Of a stretch of 64,000 bases of DNA, positions 36,346-47,770 are shown one piece after another; positions within the stretch are counted from its first letter, which is position 1; each line of letters opens with the position of its first letter. This stretch comes from Halicephalobus mephisto (lineage: Eukaryota > Nematoda > Chromadorea > Rhabditida > Panagrolaimidae): contig SWDT01000042.1 in the NCBI GenBank assembly GCA_009193035.1, positions 1-64,000 of the forward strand. Reading direction: 5' to 3'. The translations under genes were made by a program, and so were the position numbers. The notes under the pieces are model-generated. The model did no database searches. It saw only the letters and a program-made list of their open reading frames with translations, and was not told where the DNA came from.

Positions 36346-38774
36346 ATGTCTGTTGAGAATAAAATTACCATTTTCGACAATATCTGTTCCGAACGAAATT
36401 TTTCCGATCAAATTCCTGAAAATTATAAACAACTCTTCAACCAGCTCTTCAATGAGCATCAAACAAATATTTTCTGGTATCATTTGGATAAGGATGTACG
36501 TGAAACTTTAAGAAAGGACATCGTTTCTGTCGAAGACGCCGTCGAGAAGTTCTCCCAATTTTGGAATATTCTTCATGTTCATCAAATGGTTTGTCTTTTT
36601 TAACAATCGATATTCAATATGTATGTGATTTTTTCCAGATAAAAGGATCTATTCCAATAACCATGAGTGCTCGTCTAAGCAATTTAAGATGGTCCACCCA
36701 AAGTTCTTGTTTTGAAACTAAACAACGGTCTGCTATGGTTTCCATCAGCATTAACGCTGAAGATGCCGAAAGTGCTCAAGTTAAAGACAAGATCCGTCTG
36801 AAAATGCTGCTTAAAGTCAGTGGAAATAATACGACAATGACTTTTATTACCAATGTTCTTAAAATTTCGAATTACAAAAAAGGACAACCGATGGTGATCA
36901 ACACTTATTTCCCGGAAAAAGACTACTCAACTGTCCAAATGTTGCTACATAACAAAGTTTCCATTTTTATTTTACCAAATACACGCACTTCGCAAATAGT
37001 CAAAAAAGTGATTAAAGACATGCCTACATATAAGAAATTAGTCGCGAAACTTTTTCTGGTAAATTAACGCTTCCCAATAAGTAAATATAAAATACTTTTA
37101 GCAGGATACCTTAGGATCATCTGACAATCAGAAGTTAGATGAAGAAGTGTTCGAATCAACGCCCTTGAATATTCCTTTTGATGACATGCCTGAAATGAAA
37201 CACCTGAATAATAAACAACGTGAAGCAGTTAAAAAAATTGTTCAGCTCGCCAAATCCACGTTTATCCTCAATGGTCCTCCAGGAACAGGAAAAACCGTAA
37301 CTCTGGTTGCTTCAATCGAAATGCTTTTCCATCAGTACAATAATATACGGATTCTCGTTTGTGCTCCGACTAACAAAGCTGCAGATGCTATTGCTGAAGA
37401 AATAATAAACAAGAAATTTCTTGCATTAGCTAAGATTTTTAGATTGAACTCTGCAAGTCGTGATGTTTCAGAAGGGAATCAAAATCTGAACCTCATTACA
37501 CGGATTTCCTCAATTAAGAACGACGATTTTGAAATCGAAAAATTAACTTACAGCTGGCCAGAACTGAAGGAATTCCTATCCTTCAAGATAATTATTTCCA
37601 CTTTGGGAATCATCCCGACATTTTCCGAATTTTATAAGCCACTTTTAAATTACGAGGAATCTCAATTCAGTCACATTATCATCGATGAAGCTGGGCAAAG
37701 TCCGGAAATAGACTGCTGGGTGCCTTTACAACTTCTGGGGTCTCCAAAAACAAGACTCATTTTAGCAGGGGATCCGAAGCAACTTGGTCCTGTAACAACT
37801 GTCAGATGTTTAGAATCATAAACATTTGGTTACAAGACAAGTCTGATTGGAAGATTATTGAATAACAAATTCTTTGATCATGGGTAAGTAGGTTATTGAA
37901 ATTTATTCTCTAAGTATTTTATTTTAGCAACAACTCGGTTTTGCTGGAGGAAAACTATAGATCTCATAAAGGAATCGTTGAAATTTTCTCCGAATTATTT
38001 TACAACTCCAAAGTATTGTCAACGTTTCGTGAATATGATAATTCTATCTGCCGACATATGGGTAATTATCCGGTCCATTTCATAGATGTTGATGGAAAAG
38101 AAAAAGCCGACAATCAAGGTTCTTTTCTGAATACTGCCGAGGTCGATGCTATCATCAGGCAAATAAATTTTCTGAATACTTTACGTGACAAAAATATGAA
38201 GATAATTGACGAAGAGGATATTGGAATTATCGCTCCTTACAAGTACCAAGCAAATCTTATTCGACAGAAACTCGGAAGACGTTCAAAGATCCAAGTCGAC
38301 ACTATAGAAAGATTCCAAGGGATGGAGAAACGTGTTATCATCCTCACTACTGTTAGAACTGAAAACAATTTGGGCTTCATAACAGAAAAGCAGAGAATTA
38401 ACACTGCTATCTCAAGAGCTAAACATTTGCTCATCGTCATTGGAAAGTCATCGACTCTTGAAATATCTTCTGACTGGAAAAAGTAAGGATTAGGAAACGA
38501 TATAACATTAATGATTTTCTTTAGATTCATTGAAATATGCAAAAATAACAAAAGTTACAAGAAGTATGAACCGATACCCAACGACGGTAGTGTGATATAC
38601 ATTCCTCAGAAAAGATCATGCACTCCATTACGAGATTCATCTGCCATTCAACGATTTGCAACGTACGAATCTTCATCATCTATGATATATAACTCTCAAC
38701 AACCTTGGATATACATTCCTCCTCAAAGACGTTCTAAACTCTACCACAAAATACATCGTTCACGTCGTTATTAG
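36346..38774 (+). pseudogene. Superfamily-1 RNA helicase, copy 2, with one in-frame stop
   Basis: Five exons (36346-36588, 36639-37058, 37102-37883, 37928-38482, 38525-38774) at the same positions and phases as copy 1 would encode 749 residues. All helicase motifs are present: GPPGTGKTVT, IIIDEAGQ, LAGDPKQLGP, NYRSHK, RFQGMEKRVIILTTVR and NTAISRAKHLL. One lesion breaks it: TAA at 37819-37821 where copy 1 has CAA (Gln), just after motif III. Everything downstream stays open with good splice sites. It could be a young pseudogene, a strain-specific null allele, a base-call error, or two half-genes. The C-terminal exon is longer than in copy 1 and ends in a Ser/Arg/Tyr-rich tail (IYIPPQRRSK). Confidence 0.82.
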
Positions 38775-39200
38775 CCATTGAATATCTATGATACTGGCAG
38801 AATTCTTCTGAAGATGATGTAATATACAGTAGTCTTTTGTATTTCTGTAATCATTAACAATCAGATACCGTTCTTCAGAAAGTAATAATCTTCAAAAATC
38901 GATTTCATTCCAATAGCATTATTTTTAACTTAAATATCTAAATAAAAGTTCCGATTTGAAGGTTGAAATTAATTCGTAAATTGATGATATGGAATGAAGA
39001 GGATTTCAAATCAAGACAAGTTTCTTAAACTATTGAAATTACTCCAATGATGTTAAACTTTGATTTTTTCTATATTTATTTTTCTAAATTAGAGTAGATT
39101 CCAGATTTGTGTGACAATAGTGATTATTTTGTACCATTGATGATAAGTAGTAATATTAGTTATTAGTCACCCGATACGATTCCTTTTTGTAGAATATGGA
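38775..39200. other. Intergenic spacer, convergent 3' ends
   Basis: This lies between the helicase and the MLT-10 family gene. It contains an AATAAA at about 38940 and a diverged copy of the 30.35-kb hairpin (38948-38960 with 39002-39017). No gene seen. Confidence 0.6.
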
Positions 39201-41879
39201 TCAGCTCAGGAATGTCGGTGAAAGAACATTGGCCATGAGATAACTTTCTGTCAAAACTGCTGGGGAGAGGACAGAAGGACTCAGAATCGCTCCTCCAAGG
39301 ACTTGGGGACTGAGAATATCGGGACAAAGGACCTACAAATCAACAATTAATTGAAAAGTGTCTTTGTCAGACTCTTACCAGTGGAGATAGAATAAGCGGG
39401 GATAAGACATAGGGATTGAGGATATTGGGCGATAACACATATGGTGTGAGGATAAACGGAGCCATCACGATAGGGGTCAGGATATATGGCGAAAGCACAT
39501 AGGGAGATAAGATGAACGGCATTGCTACAGCAGGACTGAGGATATATGGACTAAGGACGGCCGGATTCAAAATCAAAGGACTGAAGTTGTTTTTTGAAAA
39601 AGGAAATGCTAACACGATTAATTGTACCTGAAGATATTCGGGGAAAAGATCACCGGTCCTAAAACAGCGGCTCCAAAAACCGGAGAAAACATATACGGGG
39701 CCAGTATGATGGGTTCGAGAACAGTGATCACGGGTATCGTACGTTTTAGTCTTGGATGATCCTTAATTGAATTATATATGTTTTATAGTAAACTTGATGG
39801 TACTTACATCTGGCAAATTCATCGCTATTCTCTCGATTCTTGTCCACAAAGCTTCTTCTCTCTCCCCCGACTTTAAATTATCATAGTAATCCATGTTTAG
39901 CGCCTCGTCCGGCATGTTTATGCCTTCATCTCTGTAAAGCTTCTCCATCTGGAGCTTATCCATGAAGGTAAATCCTTTTCTATCCATTTCCTTTCTCTGT
40001 TCCTCGGTTAGAGACTTGTCTAATGCCTCGAATGCTGTTGAAATCTTTTCTGTTGCCGTCATGACTGGTTTTTTGATCCCAACAAAATTCAAATTATTCA
40101 ACATTTCCAATGCTGCTTCCACTGTCTTTTCTGCCCCAGAAACACTCATAATCAAGTTCATAATCGATTCCCTGTCCCTCTGCTTCATCCCCATAGATTC
40201 CAGAATACTAGGGATACTAGCAATGTTGTTTTTGTCTTTGTTTTCTTCGTAGAAAGCAAATAACGTTGGAGACAGGACTTCCTTCCTAGCTGGAGTCTTG
40301 TCCGGCATCAGTGGAGCGAATCTGGGACTGAGGAATTTTGTATTTCCTTCCTTGTTTTCTCCTGTACTGTTCATTTTAGCAACAAGCTGCATCGCCATCT
40401 CGATTAATCCATGTGGAGATCGCTGAAGATTCACTCATTGAATTTAGCTTATTGTTGGAATCGGTGTCTTCAGCCGACTTTGGAAGTTGATAGTCTAGTG
40501 TGTTTATTAAGCTAACCCTAGAATCTACTTAATAACGCAACTCTTATAGTCAACACTAGGATACAAAAGGATCTGGACTTTACTAATGATGTTCAGTTCT
40601 GCCTTTTTGTCTTTATTGCAGTTTCTAAGATTTATTGTTCGTGCGCTCAATAAAAATCTCTTTCTAGACGCGTCCTAAATCTTAACACCGTATGACCTAA
40701 TATTCATTGTGTCCTCTTCAATCTAACTTACTCTTCCTTTCGGTCCAAGTGTGGGTTTCTCGTTGTCCAAAACCAAGTCGTACATTCTGAAATCGTAAAC
40801 TTTGCTTCCGGGCTTTGACTCTCTCTTCTCCATTTCTGCTTTGAGATCCAATAATCTTTTATACGTTGTTGACCACTGTTTCAGATTTATTTTTTCTTCG
40901 CTGTTCTTTTGAACTGTGAATTGACTGATTAAGTTTGTCACGGTGCCAATTGGAGTCTTCCTAACTGATAGACTGTCTAGTTTCTTGATGTTTTTGAACT
41001 AAAACTGAGAAAAACCAGAGCGTCATGTTCAGAATCAATGAAATAGACTTACTTTCCAGTTATTAGAGTACTTTGAAAGTTTGGAGCTTGTTTTTAGCTG
41101 AGATTTCATCAGGTTATCAAAAGTGAATCTCTTTATCCTTTTGTTGAAGCCATGATGACGGGAGTAGTCGAATTTGATCTTGTTCGAAAACTTTGAAAAT
41201 CGCGAAGAACGTTGAAAATTGCTTCGGATGGGATTTGGGAATTTTTCGGATTTTTCTTTACTTTTTCGTGGTTTGAACAAGTTCATGGATTTGAATGAGA
41301 TTTTCTGGGCGGAATGCCCATACAGATCAAATACTCTCATTCTTTTAGACCCTAATTGAATGAAACTTGATTTTTTGAAAGTTGTCAATTCTTGAGGTGA
41401 AGAATTATGAGGTTTTTGTTGATATTCTTTGAACCGTTTTCGAGCTGCTACTAGGCATTTTGCCGAAGATACAAGGTCTTTTTTATCTTCGATTACATCC
41501 AAGCAATTGGCCAAAGAATGTTTTTGATCTGAAATTGACAAAGATGTTCACTTTGAGAGGAATTTACAGAAAATATGACTTTGGAGAATTATGATTAAAT
41601 GAATAAAGAACAACCTCTTACCTGTGGGTAATTTAGAATACAGATCCTTCCCTAGTTGCATCATTAGTGCCTTTATCGAATGAGCGAACCAGTTGACATG
41701 GAGGTTTTTTACTACCTCCATTTTTTCGGAATCTCCATCAACCCTCACTTTGTCAAAATCAACCAACTTGGGTTCTCTTCCAGAAACTAAACCAAAATTA
41801 GCATACAGTAATCCATACAACTCAGGCACTCACCGACATTATTTACGACAATCCACAAAACTAGGATTTCCAATTTCAT
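39201..41879 (-). CDS. MLT-10-like moulting-cycle protein with P-x-x-L-S-P repeats
   Basis: MLT-10 family proteins are secreted by the nematode epidermis and are needed for cuticle replacement. Eight exons (41834-41879, 41622-41786, 41053-41528, 40732-40998, 39808-40422, 39628-39761, 39379-39580, 39201-39332) join in frame to 678 residues. Exon 1 encodes a short signal peptide (MKLEILVLWIVVNNV). The middle exons carry the moulting-cycle domain (HVNWFAHSIKALM, then the SPHGLIEMAMQLVAKM segment). The last three exons encode tandem degenerate repeats such as SPYVLSPYILTPIVMAPFIL, as in MLT-10 and its paralogues. Between them, at about residues 75-230, is a Lys/Arg/Ser-rich region. Expression timed to the moult is inferred from the family. 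Confidence 0.88.
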
Positions 41880-44001
41880 TTTTTAGGTAATACCTATCAC
41901 AAATGAAACAATTCAAGGATTTCATCTAGATCACGGAAATCCTTTTATTCCTTCGCTAAGAGTTTCTAGGTCCATCCAATCATTAAAAGGCTACGAAATG
42001 AAACAATGCCGCCCATTCTTGGTTGCTCAAGATAATTTTATGGTTTTCAATCCACCACCCGAAGAAGACAATAAAAAGGCCCAAGAATTTATCGTTTCAA
42101 AGATATCTTTACTGAACTTTAACTTTTATTGTCGATGGTGTTCTAATTTTGAACTTGAGGTTACTTTTAAAAAAAGGTGTTTGGTCAATGATTAGGTTCG
42201 GGGTTTCTCCACGCAACAGTAATAAACTAAATTCTGTCAGGCGAGGAGGGTCATGAGATCACAATGATGTTCCAGATTGGGCGAATAAACTTTTTGTTAC
42301 ATTAAGAACTATGATTGGCAGATAAAACCGTCTGTAGTTTTCGGTGATAAAAAAAAATTTAGGTTAGGATAGATTTTGAGAAAAAAAGGATTTAGAAATT
42401 GTCAAAGATACTGTAAACGGTCCTAAGATAGCATGATTTTTAATCAGAAAACTATCATAGAGATGAGTATAGTCAAAATGAATCAAGAAGGCTAATTTTG
42501 GAAAAAATCTTGATTAGCTTCACTTCTGTTGGGACGGAAATGAGACTAGAAAAAAGGACCTGAAACGATGGCTTGAATATCAGGTACTATTGAATACTGT
42601 AAAACATGAATGAGATTCTCAGTTATCTGGTGTTGAGATTATTATAGTTATTGTCCGTGCTTTATGTTCAGTAAAGATTATTAATACACTTGCTGTTTCT
42701 GTTCTACCAACTTCCATCTTTATCCTCTGATCTATGAGTATGGTTTGAAGTTTTCGTTGAAAAAAAAGATGCCTCCTAAAAGTTTTTTACTTTTCAAAAT
42801 TCCGTAACCAAAAATATAGAGGTCATTTTTTAGTATTTTCAGACTCGTTGATGTGATTGAAAGTTGATAAATAATTCGTCAGATAAGTGCAACGAAATGA
42901 ATTTATTTTTGATGATTATTTATGTACTATAATATCTGATTTTGCTTGTTATGAGGATTTAATAATTAAAATTGAGATGAGAGGATAATACAGCTTTAAT
43001 ATCATCGTTAAAATGCAATTAAAATAAAGCTGAAGAATGACGAAACTAAGTAAAATTCTCTGGAGTAGTTAGAAAGACATTGAACCCATGTGGATACAGA
43101 ATGAAGGAAATTAAAAAAACTAAAACATAAAAGTTGATTTTCTAAGTGACTAGGTCATTGAGAAGACAGTTCAAGTCAGAGAAAATCATGATTAAGTTAA
43201 AAAACTTCAACACCTTGATTCACATCGATTACTACTTTAATTTTGTTAAGAAAAAAAAGTTACCTTCAAGATTTGTAGAAGCTGAATCCAAAGTGAGTCC
43301 GTTGATTACCAATAATCCATATTGAGTATCATGACAGACTGTAGATAATTCAGTCACATGTGATAGAGATAAATATTTAGAGAAAATTATGGTTTGTTTT
43401 TACACTTTTCGGGGTCATAATATTTTCGAAAATGCCGATATGATCAAAGGAAGAAATGATATACAAGGATCGAGACAGAAATATGATGTTGATGACTTTT
43501 TGTGTACCGTCATACTCTATTATTCATTGTTGTTTTAATTTTAATCATTCAAGGTTCAGTTAAGCGAATAAATCACTGATTTTAATCTGACTTGACAGAA
43601 TCTTAAGATTGAAGATTAATTGTTTCCCTTGTTTCTACCTTATACTTTTATCCATTTTTGATGACGGACAAATTCCACCCATAACCTGCACGTGTTTTTA
43701 CGGTATAATTTTTGCAAAAATTGCACTTTTCGTCTGCACATTGTCTGATGTGTCTAAACCTTAATTTGATCTGACACTGATATTATGAATTACCTTAAGT
43801 AATAGTTGTCAATCATCCCAGTGTCAAGCCACTCACTTGCTAGGGCCATAAATAAAGTGTCATTGTACTTGCAAATATAAAGAACCAAAACTTCGATTCA
43901 GATTGAGAATTAATCTTGACGGAAATGATGGATTAGATTTTGATGAACGTGAAAAATCCGAGATTTATTTTAAGGTCACTGTTTCATTAAAATCTCAGAC
44001 A
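41880..44001. other. Intergenic region, 2.1 kb
   Basis: An ATG at 41998 opens a 65-codon frame (41998-42195) divergent from the MLT-10-like gene. It contains FNPPPEEDNKKAQEF, but I found no splice partner, so it is not called. The rest is AT-rich, without recognisable genes or strong repeats. Confidence 0.55.
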
Positions 44002-44325
44002 TTAGGTAAAATGTGAAAGAGTTTTGTTTTCGAGTTCGTGTCTTCCTGAGATGTGAGTGGCATTCGGTAAGTGAGGATAATCAAGGGACCATTTGCCCAC
44101 ATCGGGGTTTCTAATCGAGAAACTGGTTTCTGTAACGAAGATCCGAGTTAAAGCAGCATTTGATTGTTGGGATTTTCGGAGTTTTAATTTACGGTAAAAA
44201 AGTATGCCTGTCAATGGAACTAGGAAAACCACTATCCATCTGAAGACTGGATTTCGAAATCGATTAAGCTTGAAGAACTTACGCCAGAAAAATGAACAAG
44301 CCGACATTCACCATGATTTAGGTGT
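44002..44325 (-). CDS. Small single-pass membrane protein, unknown
   Basis: Two models fit. A single exon from the ATG at 44307 gives 101 residues. Alternatively, an ATG about 10 bp upstream opens a short exon (MVNVGLFIFLA) that ends at a GTAAGT donor, and a TTCAG acceptor about 45 bp on restores the same frame. The spliced version has one clean N-terminal hydrophobic segment (AWIVVFLVPLTGILFY), then KLKLRK and a polar tail. The spliced model looks more protein-like. No family is recognised. The neighbouring Ly6-type gene is on the same strand 186 bp upstream. Confidence 0.45.
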
Positions 44326-44510
44326 TGATCAAGTTGGAATTTTGAAAATTGAAGTAAAAATATTTTGAATCCATAGCATTTTCAAAACTATTGACAATTC
44401 ATGTGAATTTCCTCCAGTCGTGGAAAAACAAGTTTTGGATATTGTCCTAAGGACGAAAGTCTTTGTAAACATGCAATTGTGTAAACAGGAACATAAATTT
44501 TAATTTATTT

Positions 44511-45071
44511 CTATTTCACTAAGACAACTGTTGATAATATCGAGGTGATAATGAGGCCGGGATTGATATGGAGTAAAGGGGAGGAATTGCACAGGTTCTC
44601 GTTACAATAACAGATCGATGGACTGGCAGATTGACACGGGATAAACTGGACTCCGACGTTGGGTTTGTAGATCTGGCTCCTACACCCGCGGATTACGAAA
44701 GAAATTCCTAAAAATAACTATTTTCTTTTTTGGATTCTAGATTTTTCTCAATTTTGATTTATTGGTACTTAAAAACTTCCACAATGATCGATAATCAACT
44801 ACTCACCATGGTTTTCCGCAGACACTTTGACACATTCATCTGTATTGGCACACTGGGCAGTGTGAACAGTCCTGAATTCCACATCATCATCCATGTTGCA
44901 TAATCTATGGACAGGAGGCAAGTTGTAAGTGGAATCCAGGAACACTCTCAAGGCCAATTGACCGCTGGAATCAATAGCCGAGGACAATGTTGCTGTGCAA
45001 CTGTAGCAAACGAGTCCAATGCTGTTACTAATTAGGGAAAATATAATTACTAACTCCTGACAAAAATTCAT
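44511..45071 (-). CDS. Ly6/uPAR three-finger protein, GPI-anchor type
   Basis: Exons 44807-45071 and 44511-44707 join in phase 1 to 153 residues. A signal peptide (start ATG at 45069-45071) runs to about residue 19, then LVCYSC opens a cysteine pattern that closes with CYCNENLCN, the hallmark of the Ly6/three-finger fold. The C-terminus is hydrophobic (LIITSILSTVVLV), as expected of a GPI-anchor signal. Nematode members such as ODR-2 act at neuronal surfaces, and others modulate receptors; the role of this one is unknown. Confidence 0.82.
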
Positions 45072-46036
45072 TGTGAATAAATGTAAGATTGTAAAGTGGA
45101 CAGTTTTCAAATAAAATAAATCGGTTTTGAATAGAAGGCCACTTTAGTTAATCCGGAAGAGAGGCTTTAGGCCGACCAAGCTGGAGGATGAACCAGCGGC
45201 TTCAGGAGGAAAATAACATATTTTCCACATTTCCAAGCTGAGTCAATGGACCAAATGAACGAGGAATTGGACGTTGCCTAGGAAACCCCTGTTTTAGACA
45301 TTTTTGGGCATTTTTATGGAATTCAAGATGGAACTTGAAAAAATAAAAATCGTGAAAAAGAAGACGACATGGATTACGTTTAAAATTCGTGTTAGTTTGG
45401 GATAAAAAAGTATGAATATACAGTAGTCGACACTAATACAGGAAAAAATTTTACAGTATACCTGTGGGATTTAATGATGAAATTTGTTGAGGATTTGACA
45501 CCTTGGGGGATTAATGACTACTATCTTTCTAGTCAATGTTGTCTTGGTTTCCGGCTGATATTTTTAACTTTTTGATCAAGCAATAAAAACCAAAATGACT
45601 CATTGTCTTTTTTGCTTATAGTTTCATCCCAGGCGGCAAAAAGACGGATTCTCGCTTGGACTTGACAAGCACGATGGCAAACCAAGTGATTTACGACTTT
45701 TGCGGGGAACGGCGCGAGCACCGCAGGAGACAACAAAGACCCGCTTTCCGTTTTACTATCCAAGTGAAACATCCAAACAGACGTTATCCGGACAATCGCT
45801 CGAGTTAGCCTTTTGATCCTACTGTCAAATAGCTGACAAGATTGGTAGATTTGAACCAAGTTGTTGTCATTTGTCTCCAGGCTGATTTCCGATTTATCAC
45901 TGTCAAGACAAAGTCCGATTATAACGGCGCCAGAGAGGTGTCATGATCAGCTTATTCTGAAGATTTGTTTGTATTGAGAGCGATAAGGTTGTCACATCGG
46001 AGAATTGGCGTTCCTTTTTGAGGTTTTTGGACGGAA
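45072..46036. other. Intergenic region upstream of the Wnt gene
   Basis: This is the shared upstream region of the divergent Ly6-type and Wnt genes. The open frame at 45533-45859 (minus) has no supporting features. No repeats or RNA genes recognised. Confidence 0.55.
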
Positions 46037-47556
46037 ATGAAGTTGGCTATTATTTTTCTCTTTTTATTATTATTCAAAGCTGTGGGGTCTACAGTAACAT
46101 GGCTGTGAGTTTTTAGATAATTAAATATTCGGAAATATTATATCAGATCGATACTAACTTTGGTCCTGGGACGAAAGTTTCTAAATTGTTGAAATTCGTG
46201 TCAGGATGGTGGAGAATTATGTTTTATGTTATATTTGGTCTTGGAGGAGTTTTAATTTTTGTGATTTTGTAGAGCTCTAGGATTAGCAGCGGCGGAACTC
46301 AAGCAGAATCCCCACGTCCACATCGGTCTCCTCTGCAAATCACTTCCTGGTCTTACCAGGAAACAGGTGAAATTTTGCAGAAGAAATTTCGAAACAATGA
46401 ACTCGATCAGAACAGGAGCCAGAGATGCCTATTCAGAATGTCAGTATCAGTTTCATCTTAGACGGTAATTGTTAATTTGTATTTCCTACAGAAAGTTGCA
46501 ATCACCCTAGGGCAACGTCTCAAGTTGTGCCTGCTAGAACATTCTAACCAGGCAATCTAGCGCCAATTTACGAGCATTTTCCTTCGTTTTTCGAAAGAAG
46601 AAGAAATTCGCATAAAAAGCGCTGATTTATGACTTGCCTCGAGGAGCTCCACCAAATCCAATAATAATCAATTAATTCCAGATGGAATTGCTCAATGATC
46701 GATCCTGTGACAAAGGAGGTGTTTGCCGATGTCATCTTGAAGGATGGCACGAGAGAAGCGGCTTTTGTACACGCGATTTCAGCTGCGGGGGTAGCTTACC
46801 GTATTACGAAAGACTGTTCGCAAGGACTTCTGGAGAAATGTGGATGTGATCAAACGAAGCTAGATGTCACATATGGCAACGTCAACGGAAGACAAATCCA
46901 TGCTTACAAAGGATGCAGTGACAATGTGAATTACGGTATCGCCATTTCGAAGGAATTTCTGGAAGCTGCAGAACGACACAAGAATCAAACTCAAGAAAGA
47001 AGACTCATGAACGAACACAACAATCGGGCCGGACGACAGGTCCTAGTTTCTAGTCTCAGAAGACAGTGTAAATGCCACGGTATCAGTGGATCCTGTGAAA
47101 CCCAAACTTGCTGGGATGCCGTTCCTCCCTTCAGAGAAATCGGCAACATGATCAAGGAGAAGTTCGACGGGGCAACAGAAGTCAAAGTTCTTCGAGAAAA
47201 ACAACACCATCCAAGGATCGAAAGGAAGAATCCAATGCTAAAAAGACATACTTCCATGGATTTAGTGTATCTGAACGAATCGCCAGATTTCTGCGAACCT
47301 ATGCATGACAAGGGGATTCTGGGGACTCACGGCAGGGTTTGTAATATTTCTACTTTGGCCATCGATGGATGTGATTTGGTGGGTTTAGTCAACTTTGACG
47401 AGATGTAACTCGGGTGTTTTTCAGCTTTGTTGTAACAGAGGCTACCATAAAACGACCAAAACAGTCAAAGAACGGTGCAATTGCAAATTCCATTACTGCT
47501 GCAGAGTAGAATGTGACACTTGCGAGAGAGTTGTTGAAACCTACACTTGCAAGTAG
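46037..47556 (+). CDS. cwn-1: Wnt signalling ligand (Wnt4-like)
   Basis: Wnts are secreted lipid-modified glycoproteins that act through Frizzled receptors. Exons 46037-46104, 46273-46464, 46682-47378 and 47425-47556 join in frame to 362 residues, a normal Wnt length. A signal peptide is present. The conserved landmarks include CQYQFHLRRWNCS, the palmitoylated-serine motif CKCHGISGSCETQTCW, PDFCEPMHDKGILGTHGRVC and a Cys-rich end (ERCNCKFHYCCRVECDTC) closing with YTCK. The stretches AVPPFREIGNMIKEKFDGAT and DLVYLNESPDFC most resemble vertebrate Wnt4, which in C. elegans points to CWN-1 among the five Wnts. The family call is firm; the orthologue is tentative. Confidence 0.93.
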
Positions 47557-47770
47557 TCTAATCTTGACCTGATATCTCTGACGTTTGTCCCAGAATGCAT
47601 TCCTAATTACTGTCATCTTTACAGACTGGCGAATTGATAATTAATTAAGTTTGTTATCTTTGATTTTGTCCAAAAACAAAAATAAAATTTTACCAGAAAT
47701 GCTCGATTGTGGCACTATTGCATTTTCGAAATTATAATTTCAGTAAAAACGTGTGTACTGCTTTTTACAG

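Noticed and set aside
41998..42195. 65-codon ORF divergent from the MLT-10-like gene
   Set aside because: No donor site or family match; could be chance in AT-rich DNA.
43979..43986. CTGTTTCA motif, as used upstream of 21U-RNAs
   Set aside because: One or two matches are expected by chance in 64 kb, and no cluster is present.
45533..45859. 108-codon minus-strand ORF
   Set aside because: No ATG-supported start context, domain or splice evidence.
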